From Ashinkailepas kermadecensis (lineage: Eukaryota; Arthropoda; Thecostraca; Neolepadidae): a stretch of 64,000 nucleotides of DNA. The translations under genes were made by a program, and so were the position numbers. Where the stretch lies: assembly GCA_034440615.1 (NCBI GenBank), contig JAOTOM010004838.1:1-64000 (forward strand). The letters run 5' to 3'. The notes under the pieces are model-generated. The model made no database searches and had not been told where the DNA came from. It worked only from the letters and a program-made list of their open reading frames with translations. Of the stretch, positions 19,765 to 30,930 are shown in pieces. Positions within the stretch are counted from its first letter, which is position 1. Each line of letters opens with the position of its first letter.

Positions 19765-22089
19765 CATGGGTGTAACCACGGATTCGAAATGGGGTGGGGG
19801 GTGGGGGGGGAACAAACCAGGGACGCGGTAAGTTTGGACAAGATAGAGGGGTATCCCCCCCCCAAACAAAACAAAAATTATTGATTTCAGCCACTTCTTT
19901 CCCAACGTCTGGTTTTAAAAATTGCCATTGTTAATAATGATATTTTGCAGACAAAAATGGCTAAATTTGCAGTAATAGGTGTTTTTTTTTGTGTGTTAAT
20001 TTCTCTTCAGAATACCATGTTTATGAAGGTGACTAAGATGATCGGACCACTTATTTTCTGTGATGATGAAGAAAACAATTGAAATTGTGTTTGGTTTTTT
20101 AAATTTTCTAACTAAAAAACTTAACTAACCTAGCCTAACCAAATCTAACCCATTTGTTTGCTTTATGGAAACAAATGCGTGTAAAAACTGTTCTTGTTAC
20201 CACCGTAAAACACAATAATACCTAAAAGTTTCCAAACATTTTCACAATTTTTTTAAACAAAGATTGATTTTATCTTCAAAAGCAGCTTAGGCTAGGTTAG
20301 GTTAGGCTGGGTTAGATTTATTGTTTAAGTTTGAGAATTTTCAGAAAATAAATTGCTTGACATTTGTCTAATTTCATTTTTTGTATTTTTTTCTCCAAAA
20401 GTAGGTTAGGCTGGGTTAGGTTAGGTTATGTTGCATTTTATTATATTTTTAACATTTCCACCACGGGCTATTGCTTGATACCAGATATGGGTAGGTTAGG
20501 TCGACGAAAAAATACGAGGCGACCAAAAAAAATGGTTTCACCTTTGGCCTTTGAAATTAGTTCGATTTGGTAGCATTATAATACGGCACAAGTAGCGTCA
20601 AATGACACCCACTTGGTGCAAATTGAACCAATAGCGATGAATCGTGAGGACTTCGAAAAATTCAAACTAGCCTTTGACCTTGAGGTTTGACCTTGATATA
20701 TCCCGGTTTCAAAATGTTACTCGATGGTTCACCATGGGCTATCGCTTGATAGTGAATCTTGGTAGGCTTAAGCGAAAACCAAAAAAAATGTGAGGCGAAC
20801 GAAGAGATCAGCTTGAATTTTGACCCATCGAGATGATTTCGAATTATCAACTTTCTGATACCGCACAACAAGCGACGTCGAATGACATCCATTTTCTGCA
20901 AATTGAAGCCATAGCGACGAGAAACGAGGTCATCGAAGAACTCAATCAAATCCTTGACCTTGACATGTCCCGCTTTGAAATGTTACTCCAGTGTTCACCA
21001 CTGGTTACTGCTTGATGCGAGATTTGGATGGGGTTGAGCGAAAACGAAAGAAAATTGAGCAGACTGGATGATCAGCTTAGCATTTGCCCTTTAAAAAATA
21101 ATTCGATGGCTTAGCGTTCTGATACCGCATAACAAGCCACGTCGAATGACGCCCATTTGATGGAAATTGAAGCGATAGCAACCGAACCTAGCGTTCGGTC
21201 GATATCGCTTCAATATCGCCATCTAATAAATCAAGTTAACTTTTTACCTAGAAGTTTTTCCTTGACATGTACCGGTTTGAAATGTTATACGATGGTTCAA
21301 CACAGGCTATTGCTTGATACCAGATTTGGGCAGGTTTGGGTAAAGACGAAAAAAAATAGGAGGCAACCGAAGAAACAGGTTTGCGTTGGACCTTGACCGT
21401 TAAGGTGGTAATGTGAGACCTATGTAGTTGCTTCCAGTGTGTTCAGTGCAAGCAGAAGCATTTGTGGTAATTGATTCGAACGATCATAAACCCGTCGCTG
21501 AATGCCGATGCCAATACAAATACGCCTCTGGCGAACACTTCGCTGAATACGAATACGATACGACGTTAACTTGACGTACTTGTTTAAGGCTGTCCATGAC
21601 TCCCCTCCATGGTTTTGAAGATACCCAATGGCACCCAGAGTTACGTTTGTTCAAGATATATAAATATATGCGCAGGGGAATGTAACCTAAGACTATAATA
21701 AATCCTTGCGATAATGCAAATTTGGTGCCTGGCAAAGCACAATTTTCCAGCAAAGCGAAAACACAAGATGGCCGAGGTTCATGTTATTCAGGAATAGCCT
21801 GGAAGCAGAAATTTCTAACGTTTGCTGAGTTATCATTCGGAGATTTTGTGACGATAGATAGCCTGTGAAGCCCGTTGATTGGCTTGATGGGTTTCTAGAT
21901 TTTTTGGTGATTCTCTTGCATATATATTTTCACATTATAAATAATTAAGTATAATTTTGCGGCGATCATACTCAGGTAGCTGAGACTTGGGGGGGACACG
22001 GAAAAATTGAGGAGGACAAATCGCCACTTTTCATAAATTGGTGGGGGGACATGTCCCCCCCCCTCCAGCCCCCAGTGGTTACATTCATG
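19765..22089. mobile_element. hAT-like element inserted in the RNase H gene, 8-bp TSD
   Basis: The ends are CATGGGTGTAACCACGG at 19,765 and the inverted CCAGTGGTTACATTCATG ending at 22,089. Both flanks carry ATTGTAGA (19,757-19,764 and 22,090-22,097), a perfect 8-bp duplication. Removing the element with one TSD copy rejoins the host RNase H frame exactly. No transposase is seen in 2.3 kb, so it is non-autonomous. It carries G/C homopolymer runs just inside both ends, TTAGG-like stretches (20,288-20,315 and 20,400-20,435) and a satellite-like array. hAT assignment is from the TSD length and terminal CA...TG. Confidence 0.85.
20458..21400. repeat. satellite-like tandem array, ~270-300-bp unit, about 3.5 copies
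   Basis: The landmark GGCTATTGCTTGATAC-like sequence recurs at about 20,465, 20,737, 21,003 and 21,303, each followed by a conserved GAGATTTGGGTAGG-like block, AAAACGAAAAAAAAT and, further on, TTCTGATACCGCA...CGTCGAATGACACCCAT. Steps are about 271, 266 and 300 bp. Units are diverged. No coding content. Confidence 0.8.
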
Positions 22090-25000
22090 ATTGTAGAGGT
22101 GTCGGATGGCGTGGAGTGTGGGGTGCGTGGTGTTGTGTATGGCCGCTAGGGCGTCCACGGAGGATCGTGAGTCAGTGCAGATTGTAGTAGGGGCAGTGAT
22201 GTGTTGTACAATGATGTGTTGGAGGCAAGTGAGTATGGTGACTAATTCTGCTGTTTATACCAAATGATGACGTGTTAATTTGGTTTGACCAGTGTCGGTC
22301 CCACCGCACCAGGCGGCGCCCGTACCATTGCTGGTACGAGAGCCGTCAGTGTAAAAGAAAATGTGTTGTGGGTGTGCCCCTTAATATTCAAAAAAAATTA
22401 CTTGAACGTCGATGGGGGTAAGTAGGATTGTATTGTGCCTAAAGAGATGCTCAAGTTTGGGGTGTTTCATGTGCCAGAATTGGAGAAATGGGGGAACTCG
22501 GCCAGGGGTAACATCGAGAAATTTCAGTGTGGATTTGAGAACCTGCTTCAAGTGAATAGCAATGCTGTGTTTATTTTTGTTTTTGGAGCGTCGAACCGGG
22601 GGTTAGACCATGCGACATTGGAAGGGTGATTTAGCTGTGTTGTTGTCCTGAAGTGGTATCTGACGAGTTGTAGTGTTCTGCGGCGTTGTAGGCTAGGGAG
22701 ATTGGTCTCACCCCGGAGACTGGTGGTAGGTGTGGTGCCGTGTGCTCCGGTGATGAGGCGGAGGGCGTGATTTTGTATGCATTCTAGTGATTTGATGAGT
22801 GTTGGAGATATATGATCGAAGATAAACGCATTGTATTCCAGGAATGAACGAATCAGGGCAATATACATTTTGCTAAGCGGCCAAAATAAAGTCCTTTGTC
22901 GAGGATAATTCCGAGATATTTGAAGGAGGCTTTGAGAGTGATAATTTGATCGCCATAGCGGAGCGGTGTGCTAGGTGGGGTATGCCTGGGGAGCCGGGAA
23001 AAGAGCATAGTGCCGATTTCGTGGGGGAGATCTGTAGCCCTCAGAGGGAGCACCATGAATCAATGTGATTCATGGCCAGTTGAACAAAGTGGTTAGCTGA
23101 ATCTGCCGACGGGTGTGTACATCAAATAGCCAAATCATCGGCATAGAGAGAATATTTTTGGAGGGGAGAAATTAGGGGAAGTTGTTCTAATACGCCGTTG
23201 ATCATAATGAGAAAGAGCGTTGGAGATAGGACGCTGCCTTGCGGGACGCCTTAATCGAGAGTGTGGGGCCGATAATGAATGTTGCCGCAGCGGACGACGA
23301 AGGAGCGATTTTCTAGAAAGTTTGCGATAAAGGTGGCCATTCTGCCCTTGATACCAATACGGTGTAATTAAATTCGAAGGGCAGAACTGTGTACTTTGTT
23401 AAACGCGGATTGTAGGTCTAAAAAAAGGGGCGATGGTTTCGGATTTTTTCCCGAAACCACGCTGGATTGAATCCACAATTTCGATTAGGTTGTCAGCTGT
23501 GCTTCGCCTTGGTCGGAAGCCGTTCTGAAAGGGGAAATGAATTTTGTTATTTTCGAGATAGACTCTGATTCGTCCATTGACCATGCGCTCAAAAATTTTG
23601 TTAGCACAACTAGTGAGAGAGATAGGACGATAGCTAGAGGGGAGATGTCGAGGTTTGGAAGGCGTAGGTATAGGGATGATAGTACTAGTAGACCAAGAGG
23701 GTGGAAAAGTGCCGTCTGTCCATAGTTGATTTAGTGCCGAGAGGAGGTTGTCTTTACCGGAGTCGGAGAGATTTTGAAAGAAGAGGTATGTCAAGTGATC
23801 AGGTCCAGGAGCCCTACTGGATACCTTTGAGAGGGATAAATTTAGTTCATAGGGGGTAAAGGGGGCGTTGTAGGGTTCGGAGTTGTCTGAGTGGAAGTGG
23901 CAAGTGGCAAGAGTGTCGCGAAGGAATAAGGTGGTGTGTTGTGAGTATTGAGTGTTGGAAGAGATGTCAGAGTAATAAGTGGCGAAGTGTTCCGCGACGG
24001 CTGTGGGCTCTGTTATGTGCTGTTGGTTAATTGCCAGTTGTGGGAATGCGCGGTGTGGGGCTCTGCCATTGGAGAAGGAGCGAAGTTGAGTCCAGATTTG
24101 GGAGATGGGGGTGAATCGGTTGAATGTGTTGGAGTTGCCAGCTGTGTTTCTTGCCCGAAATAATAATTTGCTGACAGCGTAGTTTTGCCTCGCGGGCTTC
24201 TACCATGTTTTGTACCGTGAGGTTTTTCCGAAATTTCCGCTCAGCCCGCCGCCGTGAGGCGACGGCTCGTTTACACTCGTCGTTCCACCACAGCACGGTT
24301 TTACGGTCGGGTGGGCGACGAGTTTTGGGTACGTATTTTTCTGCCGCGAGTAGTATGGTATTGAGCAATGCCGAAATTTGGGGGTGAGACTGGGGTGGGA
24401 TAAGATTATCAATTTCCTGGGAGAAAGACGGCCATTTTGCTTTGCGAACGTTCCAGTTGGGTATAAATAAACGATCTCTAGACTGGGCTGAGCGTTCGAG
24501 GGTGACGTGGATGGGAAAGTGATCACTAAAAAGTGGATCGGGTTGAACGTGCCAGGAGAAGAGGGGTGAGATAGAAGCTGAGGATAGGGAGGGGTCAATG
24601 GCAGACGGGTGGAACGGGGCAATAATGTGTTGTGTGTGGGTGTTTGGTCATTTAAAAAGACCATGTTGTGGGTGTTGAGGAGTGTTTCAATATGATGTCC
24701 GCGCTGGGATGTGGTGTGACAACCCTATGCCTGGTGGTGGGCGTTGAAATCACCCAGCACCAGACAGGGGTATGGAAGAAGACCGAAGATATTGGTTACA
24801 GAAGTTAGAGATAGTGTATGCGTAGGAGGAAGATAGAGGGAAAGTACAGTAAGCTCTAGTTGTGCAATTTGGACTGATACTGCAATACAATTCAGGTCAT
24901 TGGGAATGGAGATAGGGCGATGAAGAAGGGTGTTCGAGACGAATAAAGCTACCCCGCCGCCGCGGGATGTAGTGTTTCCGTTTGGGAATACAGGGTATAA

Positions 25001-25144
25001 CCAAAGATGTTAAAATTAAATGGACCATTGTCACACCATCGGGTCTCCTGAACGGCGACAATCAATGGTTTATTTCTGATGATATATTCCTTTAATTCTG
25101 CCCAATGGGATATGAGAGACCTCGTATTCCATTGGAGCAAGAAT

Positions 25145-26467
25145 TCAGTGGTGGGTGTCTGCATTAGTGGTGTTGGTGCTCACGCCCTCGCAGGCGTGTG
25201 TGTGGAGGGGATCCTGAGGGGGCGGGGTGGAAGAGGACCGCACCTTGGGCGGAGCAGCCTGGTGGCGTTGGGAGGGCCGGGAGTTTGAGCCACCCGCTAG
25301 GGGAGCAGGGCGTGTGGTCGGCGGCGGAGCGGCCTGTTGGTAGTGGGGGGGATTCTCGGAGGGGCCCTCGTCTGGAGCGGGGCGCGTGGCTGGCGGCGGG
25401 GCGGCCTGACGACGGTGGGGGACCGAGGGGTGGAGGAGCCCGCCATGGGAGCGGTGCGCGTGGTCGGCGGAGGGTGAGGTGGGGAGGAGGGGGTAGGGGG
25501 AAAGGTTGGGCTCAGTCAGTCCTGGCGGGATGGCGTGGGGGCGTTGATCCGCCTCTGCAGGGGTCGGCCACAAGGGGGCCAATCGGGGTCGGGTCCACTC
25601 GGCTGGGGGCGTGGGCGCCGTGCCTCGCTGAGTGGCCAGGCGACGCGCCTACCTCTCCTTGGCCTCTACCCAGGCAGGGCACCTGGGGGACGATGCCGGG
25701 TGAGGCCCCTGGCAGGCTGCGCATCGTTACTCGACAGATGAGCAAGATTCCGTTTGGTGTCCTTCTGCACAGAGGCCGCAGACGGGGGTCTTTGCTCTGC
25801 ACGTCCGGCTCTGATGGCCGAACCGCTGGCAGAAGGTGCAGCGTGCTGGGGGCGGGGCCCAGGGGCGGAGTGCCGCCCTGAGATAGCCCGCCATGATGTA
25901 AGGGGGCGGGGTCAAGGTCCTGAATCCGAGTTTCAGGACAGGGCCAGGCCTAGGTCGTCGGCCGAGGCGGGTCACCTCGCATACCCCCTGCGAATTTAGC
26001 TCCGCGAGAAGCTCTTCCTCAGAGAGCTCCGCGAGCTCAGGAGCGTATGCGGTGGTGAAGGAGAGGTTTGGCCGGTCGGCTACCTCGACGGCGGTGTCGG
26101 CGCCCAGAAATCTACGGACGTTTAGGAGCGTCCGGGCTTGGGTGGCCTCCTTCACACGTACCAACAGTGATCCGGAGCGGAGCACCTTGGCGGAGAGTAC
26201 TCCGCCGGTCCACTCATCCAGTTCCCTGGCTATGGCGAACGGGGAGGTGCGGGCCCACGATCCCTCAATCCTTGTGAGCAACACGAATGATTCACCCTCA
26301 GGGGGTCCCGGGAAGGGGGCAGGCGTGCTCCCGGGCGCGGCCAGCGCCCTCCGTCCCCCGGAGGGGGCGGGGGGTCCCGGGGCATACCGGGGCGGGGTGA
26401 TGCCCCGGAGGGGAGTGGGGAGTGTGTCTGTAAGGGCGTCCTGAAGGGGTGCGGGCAAGAAAGGCAC
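25145..26467 (-). pseudogene. retrotransposon ORF1 (gag) with zinc knuckles
   Basis: Forms the RNA-binding particle protein. The first frame (26,467-25,727) holds the RRM-like gag core and two knuckles, CTFCQRFGHQSRTC (CX2CX4HX4C) and CGLCAEGHQTESC (CX2CX3HX4C), then stops. The third knuckle, CAACQGPHPASSPRC, lies in a shifted frame at about 25,660-25,720, so a frameshift near 25,730 breaks the gene. A Pro-rich tail, repetitive in APPP-T-RPAP, continues to 25,145 and overlaps the ATG of ORF2 by about 20 bases. A TAG just upstream of 26,467 and no ATG suggest the 5' part is missing. Confidence 0.85.
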
Positions 26468-26523
26468 ACTGAAGGGGTGCTACAAGGAAAGGTGTGAAAA
26501 AATGACGTGTAAAGGGGAGAAAG

Positions 26524-27207
26524 ATGTGGCTGCCTAGCATTAGCCTCTCTGTTCTTGGATCGGATATTTCACGTGTCTCATCTATCAAAAACCTGGGTGT
26601 GACCATGGACGAATCGTTAACATGGAGTGAACAAATTGGCGATATTGTTAAGAAATGTAACCGCATTATCTTTCCTCTAGCCAAGCATGTACGTTCTCTT
26701 ACTGAAGAAACGCTGTCGAAGTTAGTGCTTGCACTGGTTTTCCCCCATGTAATGTACTGTTGCTCAATCTGGTCTGCTGCATGTGACACCGAGCGCGTGC
26801 GAATCCAAAAAGTCATAATGAGGGCGACTAGGATCATAACTAGGACCTCTCGTTATGGTCATATATCGTATGTTATTGAGCGGTTAGGCTGGCCTAGCTT
26901 TCAACGCTTTGTCGACATTAGGGATTGCTCACTGGTTCATCTTGCAGTGCATCACTCGGGAGCACCTGAAACCCTGCGTGATCTTGTGACATTGAGAAGT
27001 GATGTCAGCTCTCGATCTACGCGATCAACTCCGTTTTCAGTAGAGCGCCCACGCCTGAAAACTTCTTTTGCGCAACGCTCTTTCATGTACCGTGCTGCAG
27101 ATTTTTGGAACAGTCTCCCCGAGGAAGTTAGGGCCCAGAATATGCGACGGGCTTTTAAGTTTAAGCTGAAGGAGGCGCTGAAAAGAGCTGTACGTGGGAA
27201 TGTTTGA
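26524..27207 (+). pseudogene. CR1/L2-like reverse transcriptase C-terminal fragment
   Basis: The frame is open for 227 codons but lacks the catalytic RT core, so it is a truncated remnant. It starts in the thumb region (SSIKNLGVTMDESLTW, the K-x-L-G-V motif after the YxDD strand), continues through LVFPHVMYCCSIW and ends with the signature RAADFWNSLPEEVR near residue 200. The listed ATG is incidental to the truncation. No frameshift within the preserved part, so it is younger than the neighbouring minus-strand element. Confidence 0.85.
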
Positions 27208-27312
27208 GTATTGTATGCATGTGTTTTTTAATGTTTTAGTAGCCTCCTGTCCCACCCCCTTTTTTAGCGTTTTTGACATTTGATACTGAGTGTCTCTTGG
27301 TACCAATACAAA

Positions 27313-27346
<34 letters not shown>
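27313..27346 (+). repeat. (GATT)n 3' tail
   Basis: Eight or so GATT units at the 3' end of the CR1/L2-like fragment, marking its end. Confidence 0.9.
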
Positions 27347-27347
<1 letters not shown>

Positions 27348-27779
27348 AGACTCAGAGTTTTGGAGGGATGGGAGTAGCCTAACAGAGGCGGGAGCAGTCC
27401 CGGTCCGAAGACCGCTAGCCCGATCCTTTAAACCAGAAAGATACCTCTGTTCGGCCCTAGTCTATCGGGTGGGATGGGAAAAACAACATTCGAGGCTGGC
27501 CGCTGACAAATCGGTTTCCCGACGGTCGGCGCTCGAAAGCACCGCTGGGCCGAAAGGGGAGTGGGAGAGGAGCTGCGCCGGCTAATCCGGCGAGCAACCG
27601 ACTAGTGGCGTCGGCCGGCTAGTCCGGCTAACAACCAACTAGTGGTTGGGTGTCTGACGTCACCCGAGGGAGCAGCTTCTCGCAGATGTCCTGGGAAGGA
27701 CACCTACGGGAAAGCTGGGAGAGGGTGGGCGGGGGCTTGGAGCAGCGGACAGCTTCTTACGCTTGATCTCCGGCTAGGT
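27347..27779. other. unassigned GC-rich sequence
   Basis: Contains a short imperfect duplication around 27,575-27,650 (GGCTAATCCGGCGAGCAACCGACTAGTGG versus a near copy, each noted by GGCTA.TCCGGC and CAACCAACTAGTGG). No coding call. Confidence 0.35.
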
Positions 27780-28102
27780 AACCAGGTTCTGTCGAACCTT
27801 GACCTTTCAGGGTTCTCCTTTTATAGATCATATATCTTGCACAAGTTTCCCAAAACAAGCATTTTCTTAACTCTACTTTTGGTTCCATCAGCCTGTCACA
27901 CCGTGACACAGTTGGTCTTGCCGAGACACATGCGGCTGACCTGGTCAGACTCATAAAATAGCTTTGCTTTCACCTTGTCTGCGTCCGACACCCTCAGAAA
28001 TTGCCTTGCTTTACGGGCAGCACGGTCAGCCAGAGTGAGCAGTGAACACTGGGCACCCAAACACGGCGCCACCTGATGTTTGTGCTCTTCCTGATATTTC
28101 AC
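27780..28102 (-). pseudogene. unidentified conserved-looking protein fragment
   Basis: One minus-strand frame reads HKHQVAPCLGAQCSLLTLAD, then KAKLFYESDQVSRMCLGK, a TGA, and, after it in the same frame, SRVKKMLVLGNLCKIYDL and a TAA. The composition looks like real protein. The pattern (FYE-x-D-x-V-S-R, then KK-x-L-V-L-x-N-L) recalls, from memory only, multicopy uncharacterised invertebrate proteins that may be transposon-related. I do not assign a function. Two in-frame stops make it a pseudogene or pseudo-exon. Confidence 0.4.
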
Positions 28103-28379
28103 TACATTCGCATATTTTTTAATTTTCTAGATGCAATAAGTGGTTGTGCGAATGGTTTCTCGGTGATCATAATGTGATTGCAGTGTTGTGGATGCCTCTC
28201 TCTCCTTGTAATTAATCGCAAGATATAACTTATAAATCGTCTACTACCACAAGTTGTATCAATATTTGTCATTTCTTTTTAACCTTTGACATCACGCGTT
28301 CGAATACTTCTGCAACACAACACTCAGGCTCAGATAACCAACATTGTCATCCCAGCACGTGCCTTGAACGTGAACAGGC

Positions 28380-28940
28380 TTATATTTCAGTGATGTACCG
28401 TTTTAGAGGCATATTAAAACAGGGAATGATACACTAGCGCAAAAATAACCACGCATGCCTAATTTAGAGCGGATATGTAGAGTTTTAGGGGCAAAACCCT
28501 GTTTTTTTTTTATTATTTGCTTCGAAAGATAAAACATCGAACTTCAGTTTTGCACTTTTTTAAGATCGCATTGTGACTGTTCCGAAAGTTAAAGTAGGCC
28601 TTGCTACCTTAGGTCACGATGTCACGTTTCAAATAGCCCGTAAAGGAAAATTCTGAAAGAGCCAAAAGATGCAGTGGATTATTGTGAGTTCATCGATATA
28701 TACGTTTGCACAATTCGGATTGTTCCTTATTGAGTTAAACACCTTAAAAACACCCTTGTTAGGTGACCTATCACAAATGCCTCAGTCTGTAACTCCTCGA
28801 CCATTGATCTGTTCTTTCTAAGAATGGCACAGCTGGATTCGGTGCATCAGATAACCCCACGCAATTATTTTCATCAAAATATAAATTAGTGGGTGTTATT
28901 TTGGTCCTTTCACTTGTCGATATGGGGTTGAATGGGCCGT
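28380..28940 (+). repeat. dispersed repeat, copy 2
   Basis: Direct-orientation copy of 17,119-17,675, with small indels and substitutions. The two copies lie about 11 kb apart. Confidence 0.85.
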
Positions 28941-30130
28941 CAGGTTTCTTGGAGACACCTTGGGATATTTTTTGCACTTCGCGGACAGGGCAGGAGCGGT
29001 TCCAGACCAAACAAATAAGGGATGTCCTGTTCTTAAAATGCGTATAAAAGTACTTCAAATAACCGTCAAGCCGTTGTTGCGTGGATGCATTTCACGAAAT
29101 CAGCATTTTTTTCCGCTAAATGGCGGAAATACGACATAACGACGAGGGGTCGACATAGATGCACGGCTGTTCCTTGCAAATACGACCAGATAGAAGGCAT
29201 CTTTTGCACCATATGCGTCCCACCCTGCAGCCTGGATCCGCGCATGGCAATAATGCTCTACCAGAGTGAACAAGAGCCATTTCAAGCAGTTTCTAGTCGT
29301 GTATTCACCATATCCGGCCGAAGTGAGTCCATTTTTACTTTCCCTATTTGGGCGTAACTCCTGTATTTTCATGTTCCTTGCAAAGCACATGACAATTTAT
29401 GTGTATCTTCTCCTAAGCCGTGAGGTTATATATTGTGAATAACTCAAGGAAAATAAGTATACGCGACGAAAATTGACTTCCTAGCTTTTATACCTCAACA
29501 ATATATCCCTGGATTTGAATGCAAAGTATCGCCCATTCCATTTTTATATGTGTTCACTAAACTGAACTGTATGCATTCAAACTTATGCCCAACCGCTTGT
29601 TACGATGCCCGGCCCGATGCGTCGGTGAGCCGCACTCCTCGTGGTCAAAGTCCAGAGTTTAGCCATTGGGGGACCGTCCAGGTAGCTGATAACTGATAAG
29701 CAGCGACGTCCCGATACATTCCCCAGCATCCCACGGCAGTCTTTTCCCCGCTCCCCAGAGTAAGATGGCGCCGCTCCGACCGGGAAAGACCCTCCCCCAC
29801 TCCTTTGGAACGGATTTTCCACCCAAAGGCGCTCTTTTCGGAGGAAAAGGTGCCCCGTCAGTATTCTCGAGCGCAGCCTCTTCACCCGCTCAACGAATTT
29901 TCCCACCGAAGGCGACCCTCTGAGGAAATGTATTCGTCCCCTGGAGGAACTGGAGAATATTTCAAAATCCACACCTGAAGAAACCACCAGACCACATTTG
30001 GCAGCACATTTGCGAGGTGCCATGCGACAATAACCGCACACTCCCGTCACCTGTTGACAGCAAGCGGAGACACAGTCGTACGATTTCACCGCCAGGGTTC
30101 CGCTGGCTCCTCCAGCGGACAACTGAGGAA
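28941..30130. other. unassigned sequence
   Basis: A 179-codon minus-strand frame (29,583-30,122) has no domain I recognise. Within 29,800-29,950 two ~85-bp units with AACGGATTTTCCACCCAAAGG and CAACGAATTTTCCCACCGAA motifs echo 1,217-1,290. Confidence 0.35.
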
Positions 30131-30132
30131 CT

Positions 30133-30376
30133 ATTTTTGGACGTTATGAACTATGGACGTTATGAATCTTGGACGCTATGAACGCTCCCTCTGAAACCAG
30201 TTTTGGAGGTTGTGATCCTTGGACGTTATGAACTCTGGACGTTATGGGCGCACCCTATCCGAGACATTTAGGACTTTTTGGACTTTATTTCGCATTTTTG
30301 ACGTTATGATCCTTAGACGTTGTGAGCTTTGGACGTTATGAACTTTGGTACTAAATGAACTTTGGACGTTATGAAT
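30133..30376. repeat. degenerate TTGGACGTTATGAAC short-motif array
   Basis: The 13-15-base motif TTGGACGTTATGAAC recurs about ten times with irregular spacing (adjacent near 30,137-30,175, then near 30,218-30,245 and 30,298-30,370), with variants GACGCTATGAA and GACGTTGTGAG. It lies at the 3' edge of the next retroelement fragment. Confidence 0.8.
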
Positions 30377-30930
30377 GCTCCCCGAGCTTATTCGTTGGGT
30401 GCAGCACGTTAAGTAAATGCAACTGTCCGATCCTCCTAAGGTCGGGTTGTAGTGGGTGGCGGCCCCGGTGTTAAGTACTATGTTGTGATCCGATATAAAC
30501 GGGTTAATTTTGCGTCCTCCAGTGTCCGTCCGATTTCCCCAGGAGGGGTATTTAGCATTAAAGTCTCCCATAATGAGAACTGGCGGAGGAGCATGAAGCA
30601 GCAAGTCGTTCAGCTCCTGTGGTGTGGGGGTTGCAGCTGACGATGAAATGTATAGTGAGATGACTGTGGTTTGGCAATGGGCAATTTTGAGGCTGACTGC
30701 CACGCAATTCAGGGGAGTACTTAACGTTACTCGACGATGAGGTATGCTGTTTTCAATGAGTATGGCTGCGCCCCATTTCCGATGTGGGCTGTTTACGTTA
30801 TCGACATGACATATGATATCTGTGATTTAGTTCCAAATGGAGTCAGAGTCTCGAAAGTGAGTTTCTTGGAGCGCAGCTAGTAATGCTTTTGGGATTTGGA
30901 CGTACGACCTGGGAGGTGATTGGGTGGCGT
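30242..30930 (-). pseudogene. retrotransposon AP-endonuclease domain fragment
   Basis: Endonuclease-exonuclease-phosphatase motifs appear in order: LAALQETHFRD (about 30,865), a TAG after SIWN, then VLIMGDFNAKYPSWGN (about 30,540-30,590) and SDHNIVLNTG (about 30,480). It would nick target DNA. It overlaps the end of ORF1 in a different frame. Similarity ends near 30,400. Confidence 0.8.

Larger units (their letters stand above)
19195..25164 (-). pseudogene. retrotransposon ORF2: endonuclease-RT-RNase H, broken and split
   Basis: Starts at ATG 25,164 (MQTPTTEFLLQWNTRSL). Endonuclease motifs: VAVQETRW near 25,040 and LVLGDFNAHH near 24,750. A basic pre-RT region lies at 24,027-24,368. RT: SSYRPISLTSC and FQNGFRPRRSTADNL (23,399-23,794); YADDLAI near 23,130 is followed at once by TGA where Trp is expected. 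RNase H: YTDGSRTSNGTGAAW (about 22,290-22,340) and TDSRSSVDALAAI (about 22,150), then, after the insertion, LLWIPGHRDIPGNDRADGLA (about 19,680-19,740). A terminal CX2CX6HX4C motif lies in 19,195-19,509. Many frameshifts; inactive. Confidence 0.87.
19061..26520 (-). mobile_element. near full-length RNase H-bearing I/Jockey-superfamily retrotransposon, interrupted
   Basis: Read on the minus strand the order is gag (26,467-25,145), AP-endonuclease, reverse transcriptase, RNase H and a C-terminal Cys/His motif ending at 19,195. This is the two-ORF plan of I/Jockey-superfamily elements. The RNase H is split by an insertion at 19,765-22,089. The 5' end abuts a plus-strand CR1/L2-like fragment at about 26,520. 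It differs clearly in sequence from the 7-9.7 kb element, so it is a separate family. Confidence 0.85.
26521..27346 (+). mobile_element. CR1/L2-like non-LTR retrotransposon, 3' end
   Basis: Only the last ~230 codons of ORF2, a short 3'UTR and a terminal (GATT)n tract remain. Short tandem repeats rather than poly(A) at the 3' end are typical of CR1/L2-type elements. The 5' truncation point abuts the 5' end of the minus-strand retroelement. Confidence 0.8.

Noticed and set aside
20288..20435. TTAGG-like runs as a telomere or interstitial telomere
   Set aside because: Only two to four imperfect units inside a transposon; not a telomeric array.
29583..30122. 179-codon minus-strand open frame
   Set aside because: No recognisable domain, no supporting context, and part lies in repeat-like units.
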